64,000 nucleotides of DNA from Mucilaginibacter myungsuensis. GTDB taxonomy: Bacteria; Bacteroidota; Bacteroidia; Sphingobacteriales; Sphingobacteriaceae. This document shows, one piece after another, positions 8,126 to 17,744 of this stretch. The stretch covers positions 124,001 to 188,000 of the forward strand of contig NZ_JADFFL010000007.1 of assembly GCF_015222005.1 (NCBI RefSeq). The letters run 5' to 3'. Under the pieces are notes generated by a model that saw only the letters and a program-made list of their open reading frames with translations, did no database searches and was not told the origin of the DNA. The translations under genes were made by a program, and so were the position numbers. The number at the start of each line of letters is the position of its first letter. Position 1 is the first letter of the stretch.

Positions 8126-8434
8126 ATGTACGCAATAGTAAGTATAGCAGGACAGCAATTTAAAGTTGCTAAAGACCAGCACATCTTTGTACACCGCTTG
8201 CAAGGAGATGAAGGCGCTAGTATTGAATTTGACACAGTATTGTTAGCAGAGAACGAAGGTAGCTTTAAATTAGGTACAGACCTAAAAGGCGCTAAGGTAT
8301 CAGCTACCATCTTGTCGCATTTAAAAGGTGATAAAGTGATCGTCTTCAAAAAGAAAAGAAGAAAAGGTTACAAAAAGAAAAACGGTCACCGTCAGCAATT
8401 CACTAAGATCCAGATCACTGGTATCACGTTATAA
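8126..8434 (+). CDS. rplU: 50S ribosomal protein L21
   Basis: 102 residues, normal length for L21. It begins MYAIVSIAGQQFKVAKDQHIFV and ends with the rRNA-binding stretch VIVFKKKRRKGYKKKNGHRQQFTKIQI, the L21 signature. It is a component of the large ribosomal subunit. It precedes rpmA by 54 bases, the usual L21-L27 operon, and has a clear promoter upstream. Confidence 0.98.
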   Translation: MYAIVSIAGQQFKVAKDQHIFVHRLQGDEGASIEFDTVLLAENEGSFKLGTDLKGAKVSATILSHLKGDKVIVFKKKRRKGYKKKNGHRQQFTKIQITGITL

Positions 8435-8488
8435 TATCTAAGGTTAAACTCGATCTTGTTTAATTACAAGTTCATAAAGACATAAAAA

Positions 8489-8917
8489 ATGGCACACAAA
8501 AAAGGGGCCGGTAGTTCCAAGAACGGTCGCGAGTCACACAGTAAACGTTTAGGTATCAAAATTTTCGGTGGTCAGCCAGCAATTGCAGGTAACATCATCG
8601 TTCGTCAGCGTGGTACCAAACACAATCCGGGCCTTAACGTAGGCATCGGTAAAGATCATACTTTATTTGCTTTGGCAGAAGGTATCGTAACTTTCAAAAA
8701 GAAAGCTGATAACCGTTCATACGTTTCTATCTTACCTGCACAAACTGCTAAGGTAGAAGAGGTTGCAGCTCCTGCTCCTAAGGCAGCTGTTGAAGCTAAA
8801 GCTGAGGCAGCGCCTGTAGCTGAAGAAGCTCCTGCTAAAAAAGCTCCTAAAGCAAAAACAGCTACAACTGAAACAGAAGCAACCGCTACTGAAACAGAAG
8901 CAGCTCCTGCTGAGTAA
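8489..8917 (+). CDS. rpmA: 50S ribosomal protein L27 with C-terminal extension
   Basis: 142 residues. Residues 1-85 are a normal L27: [24 protein letters not shown], then the [15 protein letters not shown] motif, [11 protein letters not shown] and [13 protein letters not shown]. The N-terminus starts directly with AHKKG, as in proteins without the firmicute cleavable leader. After about residue 88 comes a low-complexity tail of about 55 residues made of Ala, Glu, Pro, Lys and Thr (repeats like [21 protein letters not shown] and [16 protein letters not shown]). L27 is usually about 85-95 residues, so the tail is an unusual addition, presumably disordered and outside the ribosome core. Confidence 0.97.
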   Translation: MAHKKGAGSSKNGRESHSKRLGIKIFGGQPAIAGNIIVRQRGTKHNPGLNVGIGKDHTLFALAEGIVTFKKKADNRSYVSILPAQTAKVEEVAAPAPKAAVEAKAEAAPVAEEAPAKKAPKAKTATTETEATATETEAAPAE

Positions 8918-8936
8918 TTCTCTGCAGCACAGATAC

Positions 8937-8972
8937 AAAAGCCCCGTGATATATTCATGGGGCTTTTTCTTT
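8937..8972 (+). terminator. Terminator after rpmA
   Basis: AAAAGCCCC (8937-8945) pairs with GGGGCTTTT (8959-8967) around a 13-base loop and is followed by a T-rich tract, 20 bases after the rpmA stop. Confidence 0.9.
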
Positions 8973-9046
8973 TACCGGTAATTTGGGCCGATACCCGATC
9001 AATTGATAGAAGCCGACACTATGATACTGCTTTAATGCGTTATCAT

Positions 9047-9076
9047 TTTGAAAAAACATCATAAACATTACATTTG
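9047..9076 (+). promoter_or_regulatory. Promoter of the 9094 lipoprotein gene
   Basis: TTTG (9047-9050), 18-base spacer and TACATTTG (9069-9076) fit the Bacteroidota consensus. The predicted start of transcription (about 9082) lies only some 6-12 bases before the possible start codons at 9088 and 9094, so the leader is very short. Confidence 0.65.
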
Positions 9077-9093
9077 CCCTGCTATTTATGTTG

Positions 9094-9618
9094 ATGAAAA
9101 AACTGCTGACCGTTGCTCCTGTTATGATATTGTTGGTTGCCTGTGGCGGCCCCAAAATGCCCGAAGGCCAAACCAAAGCCGAAACCCTGGTGAAAGACCG
9201 GCTGAAAGACTCGGCAGGGTACCAGCCGTTGGGGTTCGATACACTAAGGGAAGTGCATTTATCTTACGCTATTGACGAACCGGAAGGCCGCATACTCGAC
9301 TCGATGGCTAAGGTATACATAGACAGCGCCCTCAAATACCGCAAAAAAGGCGACGAACTGGTGCTGAACAGCGACAAGGTAGATACCATAGCATATAAAA
9401 AATATCACATGCTGGATGCGGTCTACACAAAAAAAAGCGACAGTGTAGGGGCCGTTATATTAGAAAGAAGCAAAGGCTATGAAAGCAAAAGCTCGGCCTA
9501 CAGCATCCTGCATACCTACAACGCCAAAGATAATGTAGGGCACGTTGAAAAACGCGTGACCAACTTTTGGCTGGATAAAGAACTCACCAAAGTACAACGC
9601 CAGCAAGCAGCAGAATAG
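9094..9618 (+). CDS. Lipoprotein of unknown function
   Basis: About 174 residues. The N-terminus MKKLLTVAPVMILLVACGG is a lipoprotein signal with lipobox LVAC. The mature part is helical and charged, with repeated Lys/Asp/Ser stretches (DSMAKVYIDSALKYRKKGDELVLNSDKVDTIAYKKYHM) and a C-terminal region KDNVGHVEKRVTNFWLDKELTKV. No known domain is recognised. An ATG two codons upstream (9088) is an equally possible start. Expressed from its own promoter, between rpmA and the arginine decarboxylase gene. Confidence 0.6.
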   Translation: MKKLLTVAPVMILLVACGGPKMPEGQTKAETLVKDRLKDSAGYQPLGFDTLREVHLSYAIDEPEGRILDSMAKVYIDSALKYRKKGDELVLNSDKVDTIAYKKYHMLDAVYTKKSDSVGAVILERSKGYESKSSAYSILHTYNAKDNVGHVEKRVTNFWLDKELTKVQRQQAAE

Positions 9619-9751
9619 CCGTTCCTCATCAGCACCAAAGCCGGCACTGCTATTGTGTTTCACAAATTACATTTGTACTATAAACTTTTAAGTTTATTTG
9701 TCATCTCTTTCAGTTTTAAATCACATTTTTGCAAAAATTATTATAAAATAA

Positions 9752-11146
9752 ATGCAAAGTTATCAGGAGTTTCTTGACCTCAGCGTTGGCTTTCCCCAGG
9801 ACGGCTTCGAGATCATTGACGATGAATTATATTTCCACGATCTTAATTTGATGGAAATGATAGAGACGTACGGCACTCCGCTGCGTTTCACTTACTTGCC
9901 CATGATAACCAAAAAGATACAGCAGGCTAAATTGCTGTTTCAACAGGCTATCATTAAAAACAATTATCGCGGCAGCTATAAATATTGCTATTGCACCAAA
10001 AGCTCGCACTTTAAGCACATTGTAGAAGAAGCGCTGAAGAACGAGATCCACCTGGAGACTTCGTCGGCTTTTGATATGCCGATGATCGATGCATTGGAGA
10101 AAAAAGGTCTGCTGAGTAAGGATATGACCGTGATCTGCAACGGTTTTAAAACCTTCCAGTACAAAACCTATATTATTGACATGCTGCATGATGGTTATAA
10201 GAACATCATCCCTGTACTGGATAATAAAGAGGAGTTTAACCTGTACGACGATGAGATAGAGTTGAAAGAGCCTTGCAACCTGGGCATCCGCATAGCGGCC
10301 GAGGAGCAGCCCGATTCGCAATTCTACACCTCGCGTTTAGGTATCCGTATGGAAGATGTGATCGATTTTTATCATAATAAGATCGAGAAGAACCCTAACT
10401 TCCAGGTAAAGCTGTTACACTTCTTTATCAACTCGGGTATATCTGATACGCCATACTACTGGAACGAGTTAGAAAAATACGTTACGCTTTATTGCAAATT
10501 CAAAAAAGTTAACCCTGCTTTAGATACGCTGGATATTGGTGGAGGTATGCCGTTCAAGGATTCATTGGTTTTCGATTTTGATTACGAGTACATGATCAAC
10601 GAGATTGTGAGCCGTATCAAAGAGATCTGCGCCGAGCACGATACCATGGAACCGGATATCATTACCGAGTTTGGTAAATATACCGTGGCCGAAGCTTCGG
10701 GTATCCTGTACAAAGTTATCGGTCGTAAACAACAGAACGATCGCGAGCGCTGGCTGATGCTGGACGGTTCGTTCATCACCAACCTGCCGGATGTTTGGGC
10801 TTTGAACCAAAAATACATCTTGCTGCCGATCAACAACTGGGATTCGGAATACGAGCGTGTCAACCTGGGTGGTATCACCTGCGATGGTCAGGATTACTAC
10901 AACCAGGAAGCCCACATGAACTCCGTATTTATGCCTAAGACGCGTAAGGTGCAATATTTAGGTTTCTTTAATACAGGAGCATACCAGGAAGTTTTAAGCG
11001 GTTACGGAGGCATACACCACTGTCTGCTGCCATCGCCTAAACACGTGATCATCCGCCGCAACCGCGACGAGACCTTCAACTTTGAGGTATTCGGCGAGGA
11101 GCAGAACAGTAAACAGGTATTGAAGATACTGGGTTATACTACTTAG
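9752..11146 (+). CDS. speA: Arginine decarboxylase, PLP fold-type III
   Basis: 464 residues of the ornithine/diaminopimelate/arginine decarboxylase superfamily (alanine-racemase-like barrel). The PLP lysine is in YKYCYCTKSSHF (Lys about residue 87), the glycine-rich phosphate site is LDIGGGMPF (about 268) and the C-terminal barrel has DGSFITNLPDVW and a GGITCDGQD motif carrying the acidic/Cys active-site residues. Length and order fit the short Bacteroidota biosynthetic-type arginine decarboxylase, which forms agmatine for polyamine synthesis, rather than the long E. coli SpeA. Substrate could in principle be another basic amino acid. Monocistronic, closed by a terminator. Confidence 0.8.
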   Translation: MQSYQEFLDLSVGFPQDGFEIIDDELYFHDLNLMEMIETYGTPLRFTYLPMITKKIQQAKLLFQQAIIKNNYRGSYKYCYCTKSSHFKHIVEEALKNEIHLETSSAFDMPMIDALEKKGLLSKDMTVICNGFKTFQYKTYIIDMLHDGYKNIIPVLDNKEEFNLYDDEIELKEPCNLGIRIAAEEQPDSQFYTSRLGIRMEDVIDFYHNKIEKNPNFQVKLLHFFINSGISDTPYYWNELEKYVTLYCKFKKVNPALDTLDIGGGMPFKDSLVFDFDYEYMINEIVSRIKEICAEHDTMEPDIITEFGKYTVAEASGILYKVIGRKQQNDRERWLMLDGSFITNLPDVWALNQKYILLPINNWDSEYERVNLGGITCDGQDYYNQEAHMNSVFMPKTRKVQYLGFFNTGAYQEVLSGYGGIHHCLLPSPKHVIIRRNRDETFNFEVFGEEQNSKQVLKILGYTT

Positions 11147-11169
11147 TGATCAGTCATTAATAATATTTC

Positions 11170-11211
11170 AAAGTCGCTTTGGTTTCAGCCGGAGCGACTT
11201 TTGTTTTGTTG
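11170..11211 (+). terminator. Terminator after the arginine decarboxylase gene
   Basis: AAAGTCGCT (11170-11178) pairs with AGCGACTTT (11193-11201) around a 14-base loop and is followed by TTGTTTTGTT. Confidence 0.85.
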
Positions 11212-11273
11212 AGGCAATTATCTATTACTAAGCTATTGAAACTAAACTATCGTGATCAGCGTTCATTATCAAC

Positions 11274-11975
11274 ATGATATACAGAACGCTATTCATCCTC
11301 CTGTTGATAAGTACCAATGTTACCGCACAAAAGCGGGACAGCATATACACCTACGCCAACCCATCGCCTGATGGCACGGGCAAGTTTTATATGGGACGCG
11401 AAATAGCACATGTAATGAGTTTTGAAGGTGCCGACTGGTTGGAACGTGATACGCGTAATAAAGAAGAGAACACAACCTTATCTATAGCTAAATTGCCGGT
11501 CGGCCCAAACAGTGTGGTGGCGGATATTGGTGCAGGGACAGGGTATTACACATTCCGCATGGCACCCAAGGTTCCGCATGGCAGAGTTTACGCGGTAGAG
11601 ATACAAAGCGACGCGTTGGCCTATCTTAATAAACGAAGCAAAGAGCTTAACATCAATAACATTACGGTAGTTAAGGGTAGTGAAAGGTCCCCTAACCTGC
11701 CGGATAACACCGTGGATCTGGCCATTATGGTAGATGTTTACCATGAATTAGCTTATCCTCATGAGATGCTGCAAGCTATCCGCCGGTCGTTAAAGCCCGA
11801 GGGCAAATTGCTATTGCTCGAATACCGGGGCGAAGACCCTGATGTACCGATAAAAGAATTACATAAAACGACAGTAAAGCAACTGATTAAGGAATTGAAA
11901 GCCAATGGTTTCAAACTGATCCAGAAAAATGACTTTTTGACCATCCAACATTTTTTAGTTTACCAAAAAAACTAA
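11274..11975 (+). CDS. Exported class I SAM-dependent methyltransferase
   Basis: 233 residues. The first 18 or so residues, MIYRTLFILLLISTNVTA, look like a Sec signal peptide ending in TAQ. The C-terminal two thirds is a Rossmann methyltransferase: motif I VVADIGAGTGYYTFRMA (about 82-98), the acidic residue of motif II in VYAVEIQ, motif IV LAIMVDVYHEL and post-motif LKPEGKLLLLEYRG. A region EGADWLERDTR before motif I is shared by a family of small methyltransferases carried by many Bacteroidota and Planctomycetes, as I recall it. How SAM would be available outside the cytosol is not clear; the leader may instead be a membrane anchor. Substrate unknown. Confidence 0.75.
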   Translation: MIYRTLFILLLISTNVTAQKRDSIYTYANPSPDGTGKFYMGREIAHVMSFEGADWLERDTRNKEENTTLSIAKLPVGPNSVVADIGAGTGYYTFRMAPKVPHGRVYAVEIQSDALAYLNKRSKELNINNITVVKGSERSPNLPDNTVDLAIMVDVYHELAYPHEMLQAIRRSLKPEGKLLLLEYRGEDPDVPIKELHKTTVKQLIKELKANGFKLIQKNDFLTIQHFLVYQKN

Positions 11976-12026
11976 ATATTACGACCATCATAATTTTTTT
12001 GATCGGTGAGCGTATTGATACCATCG

Positions 12027-12341
12027 ATGCATCGCCTTAGCACACTTATCTTTCAATATTACCGCTCGCTGCTGTTCCATAATGTGATGTTCAGTTTGAT
12101 GGTGGGTACGGCCGCTTACGCGATCGTGGGCAAGATATCGGCCGGGTTATTTCTGTTAGTCAAACTTTTAGGATTTTCTGCAGCTACGGGGCATTATTAC
12201 TACATGTACCGTAAAAGCTATTACTATTACCACAATGCGGGATTGAGCGTTCACCGACTTTACCTGTACAGTTTCGGGCTGGACATCGGCATGTCGGCTA
12301 TTATTTTCACCTTACTATTACTATGGTACCGCTCAGTTTAA
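12027..12341 (+). CDS. Small integral membrane protein, partner of ABC ATPase
   Basis: About 104 residues from the ATG at 12027 (a GTG at 12006 would add seven). It has three hydrophobic helices (about 18-42, 45-60 and 80-100) separated by a tyrosine-rich segment YYYMYRKSYYYYHNAG. Its end overlaps the start of the following ABC ATPase gene by 19 bases, which strongly suggests coupled translation and a joint role. It is much smaller than normal ABC permeases, so it would have to act as a multimer. No family recognised. Confidence 0.65.
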   Translation: MHRLSTLIFQYYRSLLFHNVMFSLMVGTAAYAIVGKISAGLFLLVKLLGFSAATGHYYYMYRKSYYYYHNAGLSVHRLYLYSFGLDIGMSAIIFTLLLLWYRSV

Positions 12342-12985
12342 AGGCAGACAGCATCACGCTGGAATTTAAAGGCCGCAAGATATTGCAGGATGTCCACATC
12401 GACTGCCAACAGGGCGAGATCGTGGGCTTGTTGGGGCGGAACGGTTGCGGCAAATCATCATTACTCAAGATCATTTTCGGGACACTTAAACCGATCTACA
12501 AATACGTTGGCATCAATGGCGAGGTGCTGCAGGATAATTTCAGCGACCGCCGCATTGCTTATCTGCCGCAACATAATTATCTGCCCAAAGGCTTAAAAGT
12601 TGATGAAGTAGCCCGGCTGATGGTCGGCCAAAACCAGTGGGGCAACTTTGAACGCCAGCCGGGCTATACCGACTACAAGAACAAACGCACCGACCAGCTA
12701 TCCGGCGGGGAATTGCGCCGTTTAGAAATGCTGATGGTGTTGTACAGTCCGGCTGATTTTCTGTTATTGGACGAACCTTTTACCCATATCTCCCCCGTAA
12801 TGACCGACTGGTTCAAAGAGCAATTACTCGAAGCCCGAAAGACCAAAGGCATCATCGTTACCGATCATCAATACCTCAACATCATCGACGTAAGCGACCG
12901 AATCGTCCTACTCAACAACGGCGTTACCAAACCTATCGTTGACCCTAAAGAATTGATGCAATACGGTTACGTTAAAAATATTTAG
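12323..12985 (+). CDS. ABC transporter ATP-binding protein
   Basis: 220 residues with all ATPase motifs: Walker A GLLGRNGCGKSSLL (about 36-49), Q-loop LPQHN, signature LSGGELRRLEML (about 130) and Walker B FLLLDEPFTH, with a switch histidine in IIVTDHQY. It is a single ATPase domain of the type that dimerises and drives an export or extraction process. The gene overlaps the small membrane protein gene upstream, so the two probably form a minimal transporter. Substrate unknown. Confidence 0.85.
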   Translation: MVPLSLKADSITLEFKGRKILQDVHIDCQQGEIVGLLGRNGCGKSSLLKIIFGTLKPIYKYVGINGEVLQDNFSDRRIAYLPQHNYLPKGLKVDEVARLMVGQNQWGNFERQPGYTDYKNKRTDQLSGGELRRLEMLMVLYSPADFLLLDEPFTHISPVMTDWFKEQLLEARKTKGIIVTDHQYLNIIDVSDRIVLLNNGVTKPIVDPKELMQYGYVKNI

Positions 12986-13073
12986 CTGACCGGTTAAACG
13001 CAGCATCTTGTTTCGTTGTCCTACCACCAAAACCTATTAAAATACCTACATTTACCTCAACCAATAACCAATT

Positions 13074-14798
13074 ATGCTACCTGCTATCAAGCTTTTTATT
13101 AAAGCTGCCCTCCTATCCGTTTGCCTTTTGTTTATTGTACAAAAGTCGCAAGCGCAAACTAAAGACCTGACCATTAAAGGCAATATCAAACTGACCAAAC
13201 AGAACGATGCCGAAATGGACGAATGTTTTTTCTGGTACGTGGATATCCTTTCGGCCAAACCGGTCATCATCCCCATCAGGCGGGACACGCTTGGTAATTA
13301 TAAAGTGAGCGTCCCGATAGAAAGTTATCAGCAATTCTTTTTTGGTAAAGCCATGAATAATAAAGGCCAGGTTTATTACAGCACCGGGATGCGCTGGTTC
13401 TCATTCTTCGGAAAGCCAGGACAGACCATGACCATCGATTACAAACAAGAGAAGCACCCCTTTGATCTGAAATTTGCCGGCGATTTTGCCAAAGAGAACC
13501 AGCAGTACGAAGATTACGATAATGCCCTATCCGGCGGCACCAAAAACCTTTACGAACTATCGCAGAACCGCAAATTGACTCCCGCCGAGGTGAAAGAAAT
13601 GGCGCTAAGCTCGTTCAAGGAGAAAATGTCGTTCAATAAAAAATATTTTGCTAAGCACCCTGCGCCCGAATTTGTGAAGCAACAAGCTTATTACGACGCG
13701 CTTTATAAAACCCAATCTGCCGCTATCGAGATCAACAATAACTCGCAAAACAAAGTGACCGAAGCCATGGTAGCCGACTTTTACCGGTCGATGATGAATA
13801 CCGGTCGTACCTACAAAGACGGTCCGGGCAAGCTGATCAGCTTTAATACCGACCCGAACCCTTCGCTTAAGAACGCGGGCGCAGTCGGCAACGACGAATA
13901 CATAGATATGCTGGACAGCTACTACCGCATGCTGGACAGAGCAATTGAATACGACAAGACCCCTACCATCACCTACAAAGCACTGGCCGCTTTTGCACTG
14001 AAGCGCTACAAGGATATCAGCGAACAGGACAGGGCCGTGCTGAATAAGATACTTGACGACAAAGAAAAGCTGACCGCCGACGAAGAAGCAAGGCGCGATA
14101 AAATGGAACGTTTATATCACCGCGACTTTTTTATAGCTGCCGAAGATCGCAAACAACTGCAAAGCTTTCTAAATATCAAGGACCCGGTGTTGCGGGATAT
14201 TGCCGCGACCATGATGCTATCGCGCCGTTTAAGTGTCGATAAACTGAACACGATCGAACCTTTGCTGGATATGTATAAAGCCAAGGTGACCAACCCCTAT
14301 CTAAAAAACAAATTCCTGACAGCATATAATAGGGAATTAGATATTCTATTGGCAAGTAAGATCCCTGCCGGGGCAATACTCAACCCGGCCGACGGGTTTA
14401 AGGGTAATGATGTACTTGCACAGATATTACAAAAATACAAAGGCAAAGTAGTGTACCTGGATGTTTGGGCCACCTGGTGCGTACCTTGTATCGCGGCCAT
14501 GCCCGCCTCTGAAAAACTGCGCGATAAATTTAAAGGGCAAGACGTAGTGTTCCTGTACCTCTGCATCAACTCGCCCGAGCAGATCGGCTGGAAAAACCTG
14601 ATATCGACCAAAAACATCGAAGGCCAGCATTACTTCCTCGATCCAACGCAATCATCCGCCGTCGGCCGCGCATTGAATATCGCTTTCATTCCGCGTTACA
14701 CCTTGATAGATAAGGAAGGCAATATTGTAGAGAAAGAAACTACATCACCCTATGATGCTAATACGGTGAATAAGATCAGCGAGCTGATCAAGAAATAA
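13074..14798 (+). CDS. Exported TlpA-like thiol-disulfide oxidoreductase
   Basis: 574 residues: signal peptide (about 1-27, ending SQAQ), a long N-terminal region of beta-sandwich then helical character (about 30-430) and a C-terminal thioredoxin domain (about 440-574). The active site is WATWCVPCIAAMPASEK, a CVPC motif, followed by FIPRYTLIDKEGNIV with the cis-proline. This is the common Bacteroidota TlpA/DUF4369-like layout, acting in the periplasm as a disulfide reductase. The N-terminal region is not clearly a DUF4369. No operon partner. Confidence 0.85.
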   Translation: MLPAIKLFIKAALLSVCLLFIVQKSQAQTKDLTIKGNIKLTKQNDAEMDECFFWYVDILSAKPVIIPIRRDTLGNYKVSVPIESYQQFFFGKAMNNKGQVYYSTGMRWFSFFGKPGQTMTIDYKQEKHPFDLKFAGDFAKENQQYEDYDNALSGGTKNLYELSQNRKLTPAEVKEMALSSFKEKMSFNKKYFAKHPAPEFVKQQAYYDALYKTQSAAIEINNNSQNKVTEAMVADFYRSMMNTGRTYKDGPGKLISFNTDPNPSLKNAGAVGNDEYIDMLDSYYRMLDRAIEYDKTPTITYKALAAFALKRYKDISEQDRAVLNKILDDKEKLTADEEARRDKMERLYHRDFFIAAEDRKQLQSFLNIKDPVLRDIAATMMLSRRLSVDKLNTIEPLLDMYKAKVTNPYLKNKFLTAYNRELDILLASKIPAGAILNPADGFKGNDVLAQILQKYKGKVVYLDVWATWCVPCIAAMPASEKLRDKFKGQDVVFLYLCINSPEQIGWKNLISTKNIEGQHYFLDPTQSSAVGRALNIAFIPRYTLIDKEGNIVEKETTSPYDANTVNKISELIKK

Positions 14799-14866
14799 AG
14801 TAAGACATCAGAAGAGGCGTCACCCTGAGTTTATAGATATTTTGGAACTTGAAGCTAATATAACAA

Positions 14867-14990
14867 AGGGGTGTCACCCTAAGCCTGTCGAAGGGCGACG
14901 TGCGCGGGGTATGGCCGATATGCATGCTCACCGCTTGCATAGTGTCAAGCCCTCTGCACCATGGTTCGACGGGCTCACCATGACACCCTA
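14867..14990. repeat. REP-like imperfect palindromic intergenic repeat, copy 2
   Basis: Starts AGGGGTGTCACCCTAAGCC and ends CGGGCTCACCATGACACCC. The ends pair with each other, including GTCGAAGGG with the TTCGACGGG side as variants, and match the ends of the repeat at 3568-3674. Confidence 0.75.
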
Positions 14991-15020
14991 AAACAAACAC
15001 AACATAACGGGATGACCTTT

Positions 15021-15062
15021 TAGACTTCGGACTTTAGACTTTAGACTTTAGACTTCTGACTT
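15021..15062. repeat. Heptamer array, six NNGACTT units
   Basis: Six consecutive 7-base units: TAGACTT, CGGACTT, then TAGACTT three times, then CTGACTT. On the other strand this is an AAGTCNN array, related in core to the AGTC repeats at 5134, 7954 and 17547. Confidence 0.85.
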
Positions 15063-15142
15063 AAACGCCCACCTATTTTTCCGCTTATTGTAACTTTTAC
15101 ACTCGGCCGGGCGTCTATACAATAAATACGACCGAACGGTTT

Positions 15143-16128
15143 ATGCGCAGTTTATACTTTTACTTGTTGCTACTTTGCTTTATGGGGATAGCCCCGTGGG
15201 CAAGCGGTGCGCATGTAAAGCCGGTACCACACATTATTTTCAAACCTACTACCGTCTACCCCGACCCTGAGCCTTACGGCGATTTTAAAACACTGATCGT
15301 CCCTTTTAAAAAAGTCGGCAATCTGATCGTGATAGAGGCCCAGGTAGATACCATGTATGGCAATTTTATTTTAGATACCGGCGCGCCGGGCGTGGTGCTG
15401 AATAAGACCTATTTCCGAGATGCGCCACATATAGAAGAGCAAGATGCTGCCGGGATCAATGGATCGGCCAACGGAACTTTCAAAACGTCCATCAAACACC
15501 TGTCGATATTTGAATTGAATTACGACCGACTATCGGCCGACGTTTGCGATCTGTCGCGGATAGAGAACGGGCGCAACATCAAGATACTTGGGCTGTTGGG
15601 TACTCGCCTGTTCACCAAATTCGCTATCACCGTGGATGTTAACCAAAGCGTGCTGTTCATCCATAAACTGGATGATAAAGGCAATATCCCTGCAGCCGAA
15701 CGCGTTTTTGCTCATGCCGATATTACTACGCCTTTCAAGTTTTTAAATAACGTGGTGTATTTAAGGGGTAACGTGGGTGCCGAAAAATTGTGGTTCGCTT
15801 TTGATACCGGGGCCGAAAGTAACCTGATCGACTATAACCGCAACAAAAAACTGGCAGCATCAATGCAAATATTAGGCCGCCGTAAACTGACCGGGGTTGG
15901 CGGTGCAAGTTTTGAGGTGATCAGCGGTGAATTTGAGAAACTGAACATCGGCGGGCACGATTTCCTGAAGAATAAAGCGGTACTGACCGACCTGGAAAAA
16001 ATGGGGTCGGCTTACGGATACACCGTCGATGCGATGCTGGGCTACGATTTTTACTCACGTGGTATTTTTACGATCAATTTCGTTAAAAAGCAGTTTGAAA
16101 TGTACATTTACAACCGGGACAACGTACA

Positions 16129-16132
<4 letters not shown>
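15143..16132 (+). CDS. Exported retropepsin-like aspartyl protease
   Basis: 329 residues: signal peptide (about 1-22, ending ASGA), then two related halves each with an aspartyl protease loop, FILDTGAPGVVLN (DTG at about 78-80) and FAFDTGAESNLID (DTG at about 221-223), with flap-like and hydrophobic LLGTRLF / MLGYDFY segments. Two lobes with two DTG motifs in one chain can form a complete active site, like pepsin, although each lobe is of retropepsin size. The stop codon overlaps the start of the next gene (ATGA), so the pair is co-translated. Target unknown. Confidence 0.8.
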
Positions 16133-17598
<1,466 letters not shown>

Positions 17599-17650
17599 GG
17601 GGATTTGTCTTTGAGACCTTTGTTTTACGTTGAAATAACTTTTTCTGGCC

Positions 17651-17737
17651 ATGGATCATGGACTATCGACCATGGACTAAAATTTTGTATCTTTCGGATT
17701 CAATAAACTATGGTCTATGGACCATCAACCATGGACT
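17651..17737. repeat. Two degenerate ATGGACT heptamer arrays upstream of smc
   Basis: Read on the minus strand, 17651-17678 is AGTCCAT, GGTCGAT, AGTCCAT, GATCCAT, and 17703-17737 is AGTCCAT, GGTTGAT, GGTCCAT, AGACCAT, AGTTTAT. The strict 7-base phase with drifting bases shows an aged tandem array in the opposite orientation to 17547-17598. A false N-terminal extension of smc starts in one of these units. Confidence 0.85.
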
Positions 17738-17744
17738 AATTCGC

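Larger units (their letters stand above)
14799..15142. other. Intergenic region with REP-like repeat and heptamer array
   Basis: This 344-base gap has no credible gene. It holds a partial REP-like end (GCGTCACCCTGAG, 14817-14829), a full REP-like palindromic repeat (14867-14990) and a 7-base periodic array (15021-15062). The last 80 bases should contain the promoter of the 15143-17547 pair, but no clear TAnnTTTG box is visible. Confidence 0.6.

Noticed and set aside
8656..8958. Minus-strand open frames rich in Ser/Ala/Val/Cys over rpmA
   Set aside because: Shadow of the low-complexity tail of L27.
15021..15062. Heptamer array as a CRISPR remnant
   Set aside because: Unit of 7 bases with no spacers; not a CRISPR array.
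17658..17744. Longer smc start giving MDYRPWTKILYLSDSINYGLW
   Set aside because: This stretch translates the inverted heptamer repeats; the SMC family starts at MQLTKLEIKGFKSF (17745).
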